Assembly (NCBI GenBank): GCA_922989275.2
Contig: OV277874.1
Coordinates: 17,596,154 to 17,660,153, forward strand
Reading direction: 5' to 3'
Length of the DNA: 64,000 nucleotides
Source of the DNA: Gari tellinella
Taxonomy: Eukaryota > Mollusca > Bivalvia > Cardiida > Psammobiidae
Made by a program: the position numbers and the translations under genes. Of this stretch, positions 43,941-53,641 are shown in pieces (within the stretch, counting starts at the first letter, position 1; every line of letters begins with the position of its first letter). The notes beneath the pieces were generated by a model, which saw only the letters and a list, made by a program, of their open reading frames with translations, did not search any database and was not told the origin of the DNA.

Positions 43941-44285
43941 TCATCAAAATGTATTGCGACGACAACCTATATGGGTATTATAATCAAAATGTATTGCTAC
44001 AACAACCTATATGGGCATTATAATCAAAATGTATTGCTACGACAACCTATATGGGTATTATAATCAAAATGTATTGCTACGACAACCTATATGGGTATTA
44101 TAATCAAAATGTATTACTACGACAACCTATATGGGTATTATAATCAAACTGTATTGCTACAACAACCTATATGGGTATTATAATCAAAATGTATTGCTAC
44201 AACAACCTATATGGGTATTATAATCAAAATGTATTACTACGACAACCTATATGGGTATTATAATCAAAATGTATTGCTACGAAGT
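43941..44285. repeat. Tandem 40-bp repeat, about 9 copies
   Basis: Period 40 bp containing GGGTATTATAATCAAAATGT, with only a few substitutions between units. No coding frame. It starts about 55 bp after the family A element. Confidence 0.9.
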
Positions 44286-44369
44286 CAGTGTATATAGTGA
44301 GATATGTTTTGCTACGAAAGCAACGTTGCCCTCGTAGTAATACAAATCTGTTGTAATATCCAGATCGTG

Positions 44370-44726
44370 CAGCGCCCCCTCTCTACAACGACTACCAAAG
44401 GGAGACAACAATTGTGTTCGTTGTAAGGAGGGGGTCGTTAAAAAGAGGGAGATTAGCTTACTTTTGCAAACAGCTTGAATCCAGATCAGACGCCGCGTAA
44501 CGCGGCGTCTGATCTGGATTTAAGCTGTTTGCCACTCTTCATTATGTATCTTTTTTCAAAATGTCAAATATGTAACTTTGAGAAAAACAGCAGACGACAA
44601 CCTTTAGTAGACACTATTACAGCAGTTAAAGGTTTAGAAATAATGGTCTTGTTTGGGGAACAGCGACAAGGGTCGTTGTGAGGAGGTGGTCGTTGTTGAG
44701 AGGGCCGTTGTAGGGAGGGAACACTG
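44370..44726 (+). mobile_element. Family B composite MITE
   Basis: Left end CAGCGCCCCCTCTCTACAAC, right end TAGGGAGGGAACACTG plus TA. Core AACAGCTTGAATCCAGATCA palindrome at 44465-44532. Inner phrase CAGCAGACGACAA is shared with TTAA-class H elements. No terminal amplification in this copy. Confidence 0.8.
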
Positions 44727-44894
44727 TAATACCTAGTTGGCCCCCAGTGTATGAACCGACTTTAAATACGATTTAAACTGAATTGAACTGGGGATATGTG
44801 CAACGAAATATGTTCCTTAAAATTGTAAAATTATCGAATTTTATTTGTCGTAGGTAATGACAATCAACGCAACCATTGATTCTTGCTTATAAAT

Positions 44895-45160
44895 CGCTTG
44901 AGTTGAGTCAAATGTCGTCAAGTTTTTGATTGGTCAGAGTTGAGCATATTATTATGCTCACATCTGACCAATCAAAATCTTGAGAACGGTCTCAGGCTCA
45001 ACTCAAATGCTTTATGTATAAGCATGTGCCCTGGATCCAGGGTTATAGAACTTTGAGTTGAGTCTGAAGTCGTTCTCAAGCATTTGATTGGTCAGATTTG
45101 AGCCTCACCAATCAAATGCTTGAGAACGGTATCAATCTTGGACCCTGGATTCTTTGGAGA
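44895..45160. repeat. Paired inverted repeats bearing CCAAT boxes
   Basis: Two adjacent hairpins: about 44915-44990 (TTTTTGATTGGTCAG with CTGACCAATCAAAA) and about 45072-45128 (CAAGCATTTGATTGGTC with ACCAATCAAATGCTTG). They contain four ATTGG/CCAAT motifs. Outer CCTGGATCCAGGG motifs also recur. One more unit is at 37795-37840. Probably a MITE relic. Confidence 0.6.
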
Positions 45161-45553
45161 AACATGCCCACTACACTGCTCGCTGAACTGTGTTGAGCGT
45201 CATGCAATGAAATGTCTAATTTCTGCAATGAATGTCAAACTATTTTATGTTAGGCATACTCTTTGTAATAGCTGTTGTACAAGGACTTGCTTAAATAAAA
45301 CATGCGACACGTTTTCTGGTGTATGTCAATTATTTACATCCTATGCCGATTTCTTACAATTTAGCCATTAAAGAGGACAATCAACAGGCCAGGTACAATA
45401 CTATTCATAATTCATTTGTTAACTTCCACTATAGGACATCGGGAACAAATGGATTAAGGGCGTGTTCGGCCCCATTTCCGGACGCAAATATTCACAGTCT
45501 ATCCGAACCTCCGCTGAAATCTAGATCTGCGCATGGATCCGAGTAAATGTAGG

Positions 45554-45840
45554 TACAGTGGTTAAGGCGTTATTCTTTCTCAATAAACACGTTCAAATGC
45601 TGAAAATATGAAAAGCGTATATTATTATGTTTCTATTACAGACTGTTAAGTGTGTGTAACCAGATCAAATATACCGAGTCACGCGTTTGGCCCAAATCAG
45701 ACCACGCGTTACTCGGTATATAAAAAAGTTGGCTCTAAACGATTTGCTATTAAGATTATACCTAATTAACATAAATAAAATGTGGCCCTTTTGTCATTGA
45801 TAACCTTGCGTTTGCGTTTTGTTTCGTTTTAGAAATTAGA
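45554..45840. mobile_element. Family A MITE, degenerate
   Basis: CAGTGGTTAAGGCGTTATTC at the left and TTGCGTTTGCGTTTTGTTTC at the right. The hairpin arms are replaced by ATACCGAGTCACGCGTTTGG and the inverted CGCGTTACTCGGTAT. Confidence 0.5.
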
Positions 45841-45880
45841 AAAACAATACTCCCTCTCAATTGTATACATGTACAGTGTA

Positions 45881-46696
45881 CAGTAAAACCCCTCCAAACC
45901 GGACTCTCTAAATACCGGAATTATCTCTAAACCGGACAAAAACATTAGTCCCGTTTCCAACCCTTCTTCATTTCAACCCATTACACCAAAACTATGCCTA
46001 TTTACGCCTTTTGGGACCTCCGTGGCCTAGTGGTATAGTCACTATGACTTACATCACTAAGCTCCTCACCGCAGTGAGTTCGAATCTTAGTCTGATCGTT
46101 CTGTGGGGAAGCCTTCCAGTTGGCTTGCGGAAGGTCGGTGGTTCTACCCAGTTGCCGATTTGTGCCTGAAACAGTGCATAAAAGGCATCTTGGGTCTTCC
46201 TCCACCTGTAATTAGCTGGGCGTCGCGATATGCCTGAAATACTGTTGAAAGAGACGTAAAATCATAACAAATCATATTTTACGCCTTTGATGTATTCCTT
46301 CACTGAAGAAAATGCATTCATGAATATGTATAATCAGAAATGTATTCTATATTGTAGCAGAGGATAACTTAACGCAGGTTGAAAGAAAAGCAGAATGCGC
46401 CTGCTTTAAGTGGTCAGCTATATTTCATACTAGAAACAAGCAATGAGATAAAACCCCTCTAAACCGGAAACCGCTCTTAACCGGAAATTTATGTTGTCCC
46501 CCCACACATGTCCGGTTTATTGGGGTTTCACTAAACCGGAAATTTATGTTGTTCCCCACACATGTCCGGTTTAGAGGGGTTTCACTAAACCGGAAATTTA
46601 TGTTGTTCCCCACACATGTCCGGTTTAGAGGGGTTTCACTAAACCGCCAATTTATGTTGTCCCCCCACACATGTCCGGTTTATTGGGTTTTCACTG
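45881..46696. mobile_element. Family C composite MITE with SINE insertion and amplified end
   Basis: TA-flanked (45879-45880, 46697-46698); starts CAGTAAAACCCCTCCAAACC and ends GGGTTTTCACTG. The inner J element begins CAACCCATTACACCAAAAC and ends near GCAATGAG. A SINE is inserted at 46012-46277. The right 54 bp is repeated four times (46481-46698). Confidence 0.85.
46012..46277 (+). mobile_element. tRNA-derived SINE (S2 type) with 11-bp target duplication
   Basis: TTTACGCCTTT at 46001-46011 and 46278-46288. The head GTGGCCTAGTGGTATAGTC resembles an A box and GTGAGTTCGAATCT a B box. The body contains AGTTGGCTTGCGGAAGGTCG and CATCTTGGGTCTTCCTCCAC, wording I associate with bivalve SINEs. It ends in an AT-rich tail. 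The insertion is nested in family C. Confidence 0.85.
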
Positions 46697-46698
46697 TA
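46481..46698. repeat. Four tandem copies of the family C terminal 54 bp
   Basis: Units start at 46481, 46536, 46590 and 46644, each with ATTTATGTTGTTCCCCACAC or a close variant and ending TTTCACT. Only the last is followed by the TA target site. Confidence 0.9.
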
Positions 46699-46797
46699 CT
46701 CCTTTCTCAACTGTATACATGAACATGTACTTCATTTGCTGCCAAGGTCATTCGTAAATTGATTCAACAAATACAATAAACCTGGCCCCGTGCTTAT

Positions 46798-46838
46798 AAA
46801 CGCGTTTATTGGGAAAGCATAACGTTTTCTCCACTGTA
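46798..46838 (+). mobile_element. Family A MITE, right-end fragment
   Basis: AACGCGTTTATTGGGAAAGC to TTTTCTCCACTG, followed by TA. The rest is missing. Confidence 0.6.
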
Positions 46839-46856
46839 CCGCTAGGGAAACTTATA

Positions 46857-47272
46857 ACGCATTCACCCCTGCAACTTATAATGGACAATTCCAATTTCAA
46901 AATAACTCTAGTCTATTTTCGACTATTTAGGGTTGATTTTAACAATACAGTAAAACCTCGCTATAACGACCACTAAAACGAAGGATAATTGATTGTATAA
47001 TTGGCAGGTGACAGCTTAAAGCAAGGTGACAGTGAAACAGAAAGCTCCTAAAGGAGCTTTCTGTTTCACTGTCACCTTGCTTTAAGCGGTCACCTATTGT
47101 TAACACCATAATAATAAACATAATTTAGTGGTCGTTATAGAGAGGTTTTACTGTATATTTCAAATTGCAAACAGTGTAGACCCTGATCAGAGGGTTCCAT
47201 AAGGACAAATGTAATCTTTACAGGTACAATGTTTGTAAATGACGAGTATACTCGTCGCTAGGGTTGAATTTG
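46857..47272. mobile_element. TTAA-class MITE (F type) split by a family D MITE
   Basis: The left part CATTCACCCCTGCAACTTAT to GGTTGATTTTAACAA matches 42689 onwards; the right part resumes TTCAAATTGCAAACAGTGTAG and ends TAGGGTTGAATTTG with TTAA (47273-47276). The family D element sits between at a TA. The second hairpin arm is lost. Confidence 0.7.
46948..47153. mobile_element. Family D foldback MITE, nested, TA target
   Basis: Ends CAGTAAAACCTCGCTATAAC and its inverse; TA at 46946-46947 and 47154-47155. The core AAAGCAAGGTGACAGTGAAA with AGAAAGCTCC folds perfectly at about 47018-47086. Most of the 206 bp is self-complementary. Confidence 0.85.
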
Positions 47273-47429
47273 TTAAGTAGTCGTTATAGACTACACTACA
47301 TTGTAGAAACAGTATTTTAAAACCTCATTAAGAATTAAAAGGCGTGTCAAATTGTCCGTGCTTTTTGTCCCGATATATAAATCAATAACTTGGTCTATGT
47401 CTGCTAAATGTGAAACCTTGAATACCGGG

Positions 47430-47560
47430 TACCTTTGCCAACAGTTTGTAGTGTTCGGAAAGTGCACACGCTTCTCACCAATGCGTCACGAGTTCGATTC
47501 CGGGTCGGGTCAGTATGAGAGACTGAGAGGGTACATTGGTCGCCAGTCCGAACACGAAGG
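47430..47560 (+). mobile_element. tRNA-related SINE fragment
   Basis: A B-box-like ACGAGTTCGATTCCGGG lies near 47487-47503, preceded by an A-box-poor head (GTGCACACGCTTCTCACC). It is truncated by the family B element that follows. Confidence 0.45.
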
Positions 47561-47925
47561 TGCTCCCTCCCTATAACGGCCTTCCCAACAGCGACTCCCT
47601 CTTTACAACAACCATTGCCGCACATTCCTAAATTGGACAATTATGGCTAACGCTTTTACTGCTGCATTATCGTCTGCTTAAAATCGTCGTCTGCTGTTTT
47701 TTCTCAAAGATACATATAAATGGACATTTTGACAGAAGAAAACAATGACGAGTGAAAAACAGCTTGAATCCAGACCAGACGCCGCGTAACGCGGCGTCTG
47801 ATCTGGATTCAAGCTGTTTGCAAATGTTAGTCAAGTCTTAATTCTCCCTCCCTAAAACGACACCATCTGAACAACACACACAATCTGTCTCTCCAATTTG
47901 GTGTGCTTGTAGAGAGGGAGCACTA
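47558..47925 (-). mobile_element. Family B composite MITE, reversed
   Basis: Left GTGCTCCCTCCCTATAACG, right AGAGAGGGAGCACTA. Core AACAGCTTGAATCCAGACCA palindrome at 47757-47822. GCTTTTACTGCTGCATTATC and ATCGTCTGCTTAAAAT mirror the end of TTAA-class H elements. Confidence 0.75.
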
Positions 47926-48186
47926 TAATACGCTTTCTTCAAACAGAAATTACCAAACACCATGCATTCACGCCATAGAAGGTAATATACATGTAGTGCC
48001 TAAGTTGATAGAACTTGTTTCATATTCGATGTAAAGCAAATAAAGTTTAAAACTCATGAGAAGTCGTCATCTGGGTCTTTTTTGTTATACAATAACAACG
48101 AGTTGGCAGTCCTGGTTAGATTATTTACAGCCTCTGGTCTCGGTCCACTCTCTTTACACATATACGTTGTTTGTAATTGACGCGTA

Positions 48187-48384
48187 CAGTAGAGAATACG
48201 GTATTCTTTCCCGTTTTTATAAACGCAAACGCAACGCAAAACACTAAAATGTAAAAAATAACCTTTTGACATTTTTCTCTGTCTATTTTTATCTGAGTGG
48301 CAAACAGTTCCAAACTGTTTGCAAAGGAAATAATAGTTTTAGCGTAAACGCGTTTATTGGGAAAGAATAACGTCTTCTCCACTG
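48187..48384 (+). mobile_element. Family A MITE with the hairpin core deleted
   Basis: TA-flanked, ends CAGTAGAGAATACGG and CTTCTCCACTG. At 48299-48327 only GCAAACAGTT and CCAAACTGTTTGC remain of the ~68-bp palindrome. About 198 bp against 246 bp in sister copies. Confidence 0.85.
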
Positions 48385-48729
48385 TATTTGTGACACAAGA
48401 GGTTACCTGTAACATTATATTTACATTTGCCCCATTCAAATCCCTTGAGAAAAAAAGACGTTCAATTTGTATAAACGCTATTTCTCGAGAGGGCGGGACG
48501 TGTGGATATAAATCGCTGGGAAGGCGGGGCTTTTGGATCTGCTCTACGCGAATCATTTTGTTGCGTTGCTTCAGTAACGCCGTTATGGCTGTTACTTTCA
48601 GGGTTCACATTATTCGAATTTTTAGTTTAAACATATTTTATTTCCAATTTTTTACAGGAAAAGGGGTTCGGCCACAAGTTCTGCCAACTTAGAGAGTCGG
48701 CCCTTCCCCTACAGTTTCACAAAAATACA

Positions 48730-48805
48730 TATACTATTGGAGAGAGAGAGAGAGAGAGATAGAAAATGGGAGAAAGAGAAAGAAAGAGAAAGAAAGAGAG
48801 AGAAT
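48730..48805. repeat. GA-rich low-complexity tract
   Basis: GAGA and GAAA runs; overlapping open frames are compositional artefacts. 48386-48720 shows nothing recognised. Confidence 0.8.
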
Positions 48806-48965
48806 GTTGAGCTGCTTGTTTTCAGGTGTCTCCGCATAATTTGATGAGAAGAAACAGTAAAGTAAGTGATTAAAAAATATAAAACGACCAAAAGAAAGAT
48901 CAACTAATCTAAGTCATTCACCAGTGTATCACTATCAAAACGAGAGATATGGCTAAATTGGCTAT

Positions 48966-49110
48966 ACAGTAAAACTCCTGTTAAAACGGCCTTTAAAACT
49001 AAGAACTGAAACGTAGTCTTGGTAAATAGATTCAGATTAACTAAAGTAAGGTAAAAGTAATACAGATAGCTCCAACGGGGCTTTCTGTATTACTTTCGCC
49101 CCTCTTCATT
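48966..49110. mobile_element. Family D-like MITE, degenerate
   Basis: Starts TACAGTAAAACTCCTGTTAA. The hairpin AAGTAATACAGATAGCTCC with GGGCTTTCTGTATTACTTTC is near 49045-49092. The right end is missing. 49110-49430 holds no recognised feature. Confidence 0.5.
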
Positions 49111-49436
49111 TTTCATATAGATAAGGTTCTACACTGCTGAACAGATGCTTAACTACTTATATAATAAACATATACATGTAATCATAAATGAGGAACTAGC
49201 CGAGAATCTAAGATGGGATGGCTAACTACATTCTGGTATGACAATTTTTAAGATATGTCCATCTTAGACCCTCGAATCGTTCCATAATGTTTTACATTGC
49301 ATATCTAAGCTAAACAAAAGATAACTGTGATCATAGTTACAAGAGCACATAAGGACAGACGCATCAACTTTCAATTTTAGAAACAAACCAAAATAGAGAA
49401 AGAAAAAACAATAGAGAAAGAAAAAACAAAAAAGAA

Positions 49437-49795
49437 TTAAGTACTGAAGCGCTTGGTTTCTTTAATGAATGTTTGTACAACACCAAATATCAAACAGTTT
49501 TGTTCAAAAGTGAGGTGATTACTTCCAAAAAGAAGAATGTTACTATTAATCGGATGGCAAAATCTTGTGGTCTGAAATAAGGTATGTCGTAAGTTTATAT
49601 AATTGGGGCATTTAAAAAAGAAATGATAAATATTTTCAATTACATTTTCACAAGAACAATTAGGATCTAGTTTTAATTGATTTAGGAAAAGGTGTTCATT
49701 CAAATTACTACAACTGTTTCTTAATCTTGCATGTAGTACTGATAAATGTCTATTTCCGACCAGGTAGTACCCCGGAACTCTCTCTGGCTTCGATC
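49437..49795 (-). pseudogene. LINE ORF2 C-terminal fragment
   Basis: On the minus strand the frame reads from about 49795: PERVPGYYLVGNRHLSVLHA, then RLRNSCSNLNEHLF, a CSC-x-H-x-CP zinc-knuckle-like region (CSCENVIENIYHFFFKCP), ending VQTFIKETKRFST and a stop. This is the usual 3' end of the reverse-transcriptase ORF of mollusc non-LTR elements. It is 5'-truncated with no RT palm motif, and the C-terminal frame is intact. Confidence 0.7.
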
Positions 49796-50029
49796 TAGAA
49801 GCTATATCGTGTTAACAACCTCTAATGTGGATTAAATTTACATGATGATGCATACTAATAAAATGTTCATTTAATATTAGAAATTACAGCAAATATAATG
49901 TTAATATCAGAAATGAACTGAATTTTTCGGCGTTTAAGCGAAATAAACGACAGAAAATGATCGGCAAATTTACCATGAATCCCTAGTAATATGCTTTATG
50001 TGCAAACGTTGTTCCTGTCAAGAGTACAC

Positions 50030-50504
50030 TCTTTATTATTATTATTATTATTATACCAGATTTATATAGCGCTCTTTTCACACAAGAGTTGTGCGTTCAA
50101 ATGCGCTCCACATGACAATATATAAATGTACCTACAAAGCGAGAAAAGACAAATAACTACATTTACAATAAACATGATACCTTATGGATTTACATTGAAA
50201 CAAATTCCGAACAAGAGAAATTCTTTCAATATGATTAATTACCAAGATTATAAAAAATGTTATCATTAGTTTGTACAATCAACTTTAAGATGAGACAAAG
50301 AATTCAAAGACCAATGGCATGATTAAAATAGTGCTTTAAAAGTCATTGTTGTCCCACCCACCTCAGGATCTACATTATCCATAGCTGAATTATACCATTC
50401 TTCTAATGGAAAATGTGCCCAAAAATTATACCAGATACATTGTATACCCGTAGCCAGCTGGTTTCAGGCATAAGATGTGCGTTCAAAAGCGCTTCACACG
50501 AGCT
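50030..50504. other. Microsatellite and unclassified retroelement-tail-like sequence
   Basis: An ATT microsatellite (50032-50054) precedes ATACCAGATTTATATAGCGC and GTGCGTTCAAATGCGCT; a second similar phrase is at 50476-50495. The style resembles LINE or SINE 3' tails. No gene. Confidence 0.35.
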
Positions 50505-50746
50505 GGGCCCGTTTCATAAAACTTTGTACGACGAAAAATATCGTAAGTCAAAACTTTAAAATACATTTATTTACTGATTTCTCTATCTATTCCAGTCTTT
50601 TGACATCTCTTTGGAATCATCTTTACAAGAAGATTCCAAGGAGATGTCACAAGACAGGATTAGATGGAGAAATAAAAATAATTGAGATTTTTATAATATT
50701 ACGACAACATTAATTTTGTCGTACGAAGTTTTATAAAACGGTTCCC
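50505..50746. mobile_element. MITE with GGGCCCGTTTCATAAAAC ends
   Basis: Left GGGCCCGTTTCATAAAACTT, right inverse ending TTATAAAACGGTTCCC. Central ATCTCTTTGGAATCATCTT hairpin, as at 37533-37775. Confidence 0.7.
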
Positions 50747-50835
50747 TGTCCTATATAAACAGTGAAGACCCGGATCAGAGGTCCCTCTGATCAGGCTATT
50801 TCGTATTTGTCATTTTTCAACAAATTGTAAAGGTA

Positions 50836-51558
50836 CAGTGCTCCCTGTCTACAACGACACCCAATGGGAGACACAGATTGTGTGTGTTGGTCGGAGGGAG
50901 TCGTTATTGGGAGGGAAAATTAAGAATTGGCTTACATTTGCAAACAGATTGAATCTAGATCAGACGCCGCGAAACGCGGCGTCTGATCTGGATTCAAGCT
51001 GTTTGTCTCTCGTCATTATATTTATTCTATCTAAATGTCCACTTACAAATATATGTAACTTTAAGAAAACAAACCAGCAGATGACAATTTTAAGCAGACG
51101 CTATTTCAGTAGTAAAAACGTTAAAGACATAATAGTCTTATTTAGGGACATTCGGCAAGGGTCGTTGTACGGAGGGATTCGTTGTTCGAAGGGTCGTTGT
51201 AGAGAGGGAACAGCGGCAATGGTCGTTGTTAGGAGGGAGTCGTTGTTGTGAGGACCGTTGTAGAGAGGGGCACTGGGGAACAGCGGCAAGTGTCGTTGTA
51301 CGAAGGGATTCGTTGTTGAGAGGGCCGTGTAGAGAGGGGGCACTGAGGAACAGCGGCAAGTGTCGTTGTACGGAGAGATTCGTTGTTCGGAGGGCCGTTG
51401 TAGAGAGGGAACACTGGGGAACAGCGACAAGGGTCGTTGTACGAAAGGATTCGTTGTTCGGAGGGCCGTTGTAGAGAGGGAATACTGGGGAACAGCGTCA
51501 AGGGTCGTTGTAAGGAGGGAGTCGTTGTTGGGAGGGCCGTTGTAGGGAGGGAACACTG
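50836..51558 (+). mobile_element. Family B composite MITE with six-fold terminal amplification
   Basis: TA on both sides (50834-50835, 51559-51560); starts CAGTGCTCCCTGTCTACAAC and ends AGGGAGGGAACACTG. The core palindrome is at 50939-51007. Sister copies are about 360 bp; this one is 723 bp because the right terminus is repeated. Confidence 0.9.
51146..51558 (+). repeat. Six tandem copies of the family B terminal ~70 bp
   Basis: Units begin at 51146 (61 bp), 51207, 51277, 51347, 51418 and 51489 (70-71 bp), each starting GGAACAGCG or a variant; units 2-6 end in CACTG or TACTG plus G/A or the final TA. Open frames on both strands here are repeat artefacts. Confidence 0.9.
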
Positions 51559-51632
51559 TACCACGCTGTATGCATGGACGAGACTTCACTGGAAGCTTTT
51601 GAAGCCGTTACATGGAGAAAGGGTTGGTTTAA

Positions 51633-51848
51633 CACATTCAACCCTAGCGAAGAGTATAGTCGTCATTTACAAACAGTGTACCTGTGACAATTACAATTAT
51701 CCTATGCAAACGGTGTATACCCTGATCAGAGGTTTACAGTTTGTCATTTTGAAATATTTTGTTGAAATCATCCCTAAATACATGTACACTGTAGTCAAAA
51801 ATGGACTAGACGTATTTTGAAATTGGAATTGTTCCCGGGGTGAATGAG
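51633..51848. mobile_element. TTAA-class MITE (F type), half core
   Basis: TTAA at 51629-51632 and 51849-51852; ends CACATTCAACCCTAGCGA and CGGGGTGAATGAG. One arm, AACGGTGTATACCCTGATCAG, remains. 51853-52073 shows another AACCCTAGCGACGAGTC fragment and little else. Confidence 0.75.
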
Positions 51849-52086
51849 TTAATAATGCATGTACAGCTGTACAGTGCGATCAAAGATTGCAGGCTTATAT
51901 TTAATTTGCAATACTGAACCCTAGCGACGAGTCAACTTGTCCATAACAAATGCTGAACCTATGAATAGTTGTCATGACTATACAAACAGGATAAGACCCT
52001 CACTGTCACACCAGACTTATTAAAATTTGCAACTCATCGGCTGTTTGTAAACCAACTGTTTCATAGTCTCCATCTACTTGTTGACA

Positions 52087-52359
52087 CCGGTGGACGTAGT
52101 CGAGTGGTAAAGCACCCGCTTACGACGTCAGGGATTGCGAGTTCGATCACCCGCCGGACCAAGTCCCTCGGATGAGACTTTATAAACCGAGGTCCGACGT
52201 ATGAGTGCTATACACTTGGCATCTAAAAGAACCAGAGAACTCTTTCGATAATAAGAGTAGGGCGTCGCGCCCGGGTTCTCTGTATCCGATCCCCTCTCTA
52301 TTGGGCGTCCAATTAGCCCATAGATGGCAGAAACGGACTTTAACAAACAAACAAACAAA
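52087..52359 (+). mobile_element. tRNA-derived SINE (S1 type), intact, 13-bp target duplication
   Basis: CTACTTGTTGACA occurs at 52074-52086 and 52360-52372. Head TAGTCGAGTGGTAAAGCACC (A-box-like) and GCGAGTTCGATCACC (B-box-like); (CAAA)n tail. This is the best copy of the S1 family in the window and probably a recent insertion. Confidence 0.85.
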
Positions 52360-52379
52360 CTACTTGTTGACAATTAATT

Positions 52380-52690
52380 CCATTGCAAACAGTTTGGAGC
52401 CAGATCAGACTCCGGGTAACTCATATTGTTGTCGAAGCATTGTAATTTTCTACATTTTCTTGCAATGCATTTCCGTTTCGTTTGGGTATATATACATGTA
52501 ATAACAGATTTGCCACAGTACCTATCAATGGCATTGATCATGTCCATCAAATACCAAAGACAGAGGAGAAGACGTTATTCTGACGTCACCTATGACGTCA
52601 TACAGGTGAGAAGACGTAACTTGCCAATAAACGCGTTTACCCTAAAATTATTATTTCCATTGCAAACAGTTTGGAGCCAGAATGAGTTGA
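52380..52690. mobile_element. Family A MITE pieces
   Basis: 52385-52420 keeps GCAAACAGTTTGGAGCCAGA; 52618-52680 keeps CCAATAAACGCGTTTACCC and a second GTTTGGAGCCAG. TGACGTCA occurs twice between them (52581, 52593). The pieces look like two broken copies. 52690-52960 shows no feature. Confidence 0.5.
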
Positions 52691-52964
52691 ATGTGTTAAA
52701 GTTTGAAAATCGTCGTTGGTTTTTGCTTCCAACAGTACCACAGTCGACTAGTGTTTCAGGACCAAATGTATCAAGAATCAAGCTTTGATAAAGAGTGTAA
52801 AAGATTTTCTTAAGTCGGAAATGTTATGATAAAGAAAGTGTTCAATCTTTTGAACGTCTGTTTTAAATGTTACCAGTGAATGTGTGGGCTTCCATTGAAC
52901 ATTTGACAACTGAGAGATTTTGCCGTACGTGTTACATCTATTACAGTGAGGAATACAGTCAAGA

Positions 52965-53365
52965 ATCCATCATGATATTCATGTAGGATAGGAATTTCTC
53001 CTCTTGAGGGTCAGAAATTAACGCGGGGAAGAGGCTTTGCTAAGTCTCTATTAAAATGTCTGATCCCGAGGGGTGGGGAGATGTATAAAAATACGTCATG
53101 AATATTTTTATCACATAACTTGCGGTCTGGGAGTGACATAAAGCCATTATGTAAATATCGTAATCCACTAGTGGAATATTGTTTTTTGGGCTCCAGCCAA
53201 ACCTGTTCGTCCACAAGCGCTGCATGTAGCAGGACGCCAAATGACGTCATTTGCGACGACGTTAGCGTAAACAACGTAACGTTTTGGCGGAAATTCTATA
53301 TAGCGGAGGGCCTATAAACTACGGTTTCAATCAATTTTATCGGTGCTTAAACTTGTTATGTGATA
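52965..53365. other. Unclassified sequence with AGGATAGGAATTTCTCC motif
   Basis: Begins with the motif that also bounds the hairpin at 53517-53636, suggesting the left arm of a larger repeat. AAATGACGTCATTTG, a CRE-like palindrome, is at 53239-53253. Frames on both strands are not convincing genes. Confidence 0.35.
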
Positions 53366-53369
53366 AATA

Positions 53370-53636
53370 GAATCTCACATTCGTGCTCATTATTTATCAT
53401 TTTTAATAAACTCGTTGACTAAAATAAATATTACGCTCGCCAAGGCTTGCGTCATATTATTTTAGTCAACTCGTTTATTAAAAATGATAAATAATGAGCA
53501 CTCGTGTAAGATCCTCTATATGTAGGTTAGGAATTTCTCCTACGAGGTTCAGAAAACTTAAACAGGAACGAGGCTTGCCGAGGATGCCTCTTTCCTGTGT
53601 GATTTTCCTGAACAGACAGGAGAAATTCCTATCCTA
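53370..53636. repeat. Two adjacent large inverted repeats
   Basis: First, about 53370-53514: CGTGCTCATTATTTATCA and its inverse around a 30-bp spacer. Second, 53517-53636: TAGGTTAGGAATTTCTCC with GGAGAAATTCCTATCCTA. Half of the first recurs at 56265-56330. Confidence 0.75.
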
Positions 53637-53641
53637 CTTAA

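Noticed and set aside
43941..44285. CRISPR-like array (regular 40-bp period)
   Set aside because: The units are contiguous with no variable spacers, and the genome is eukaryotic.
51101..51589. Proline- and threonine-rich frames up to 162 codons on both strands
   Set aside because: They lie within the six-fold terminal repeat of a MITE and reflect its period, not selection.
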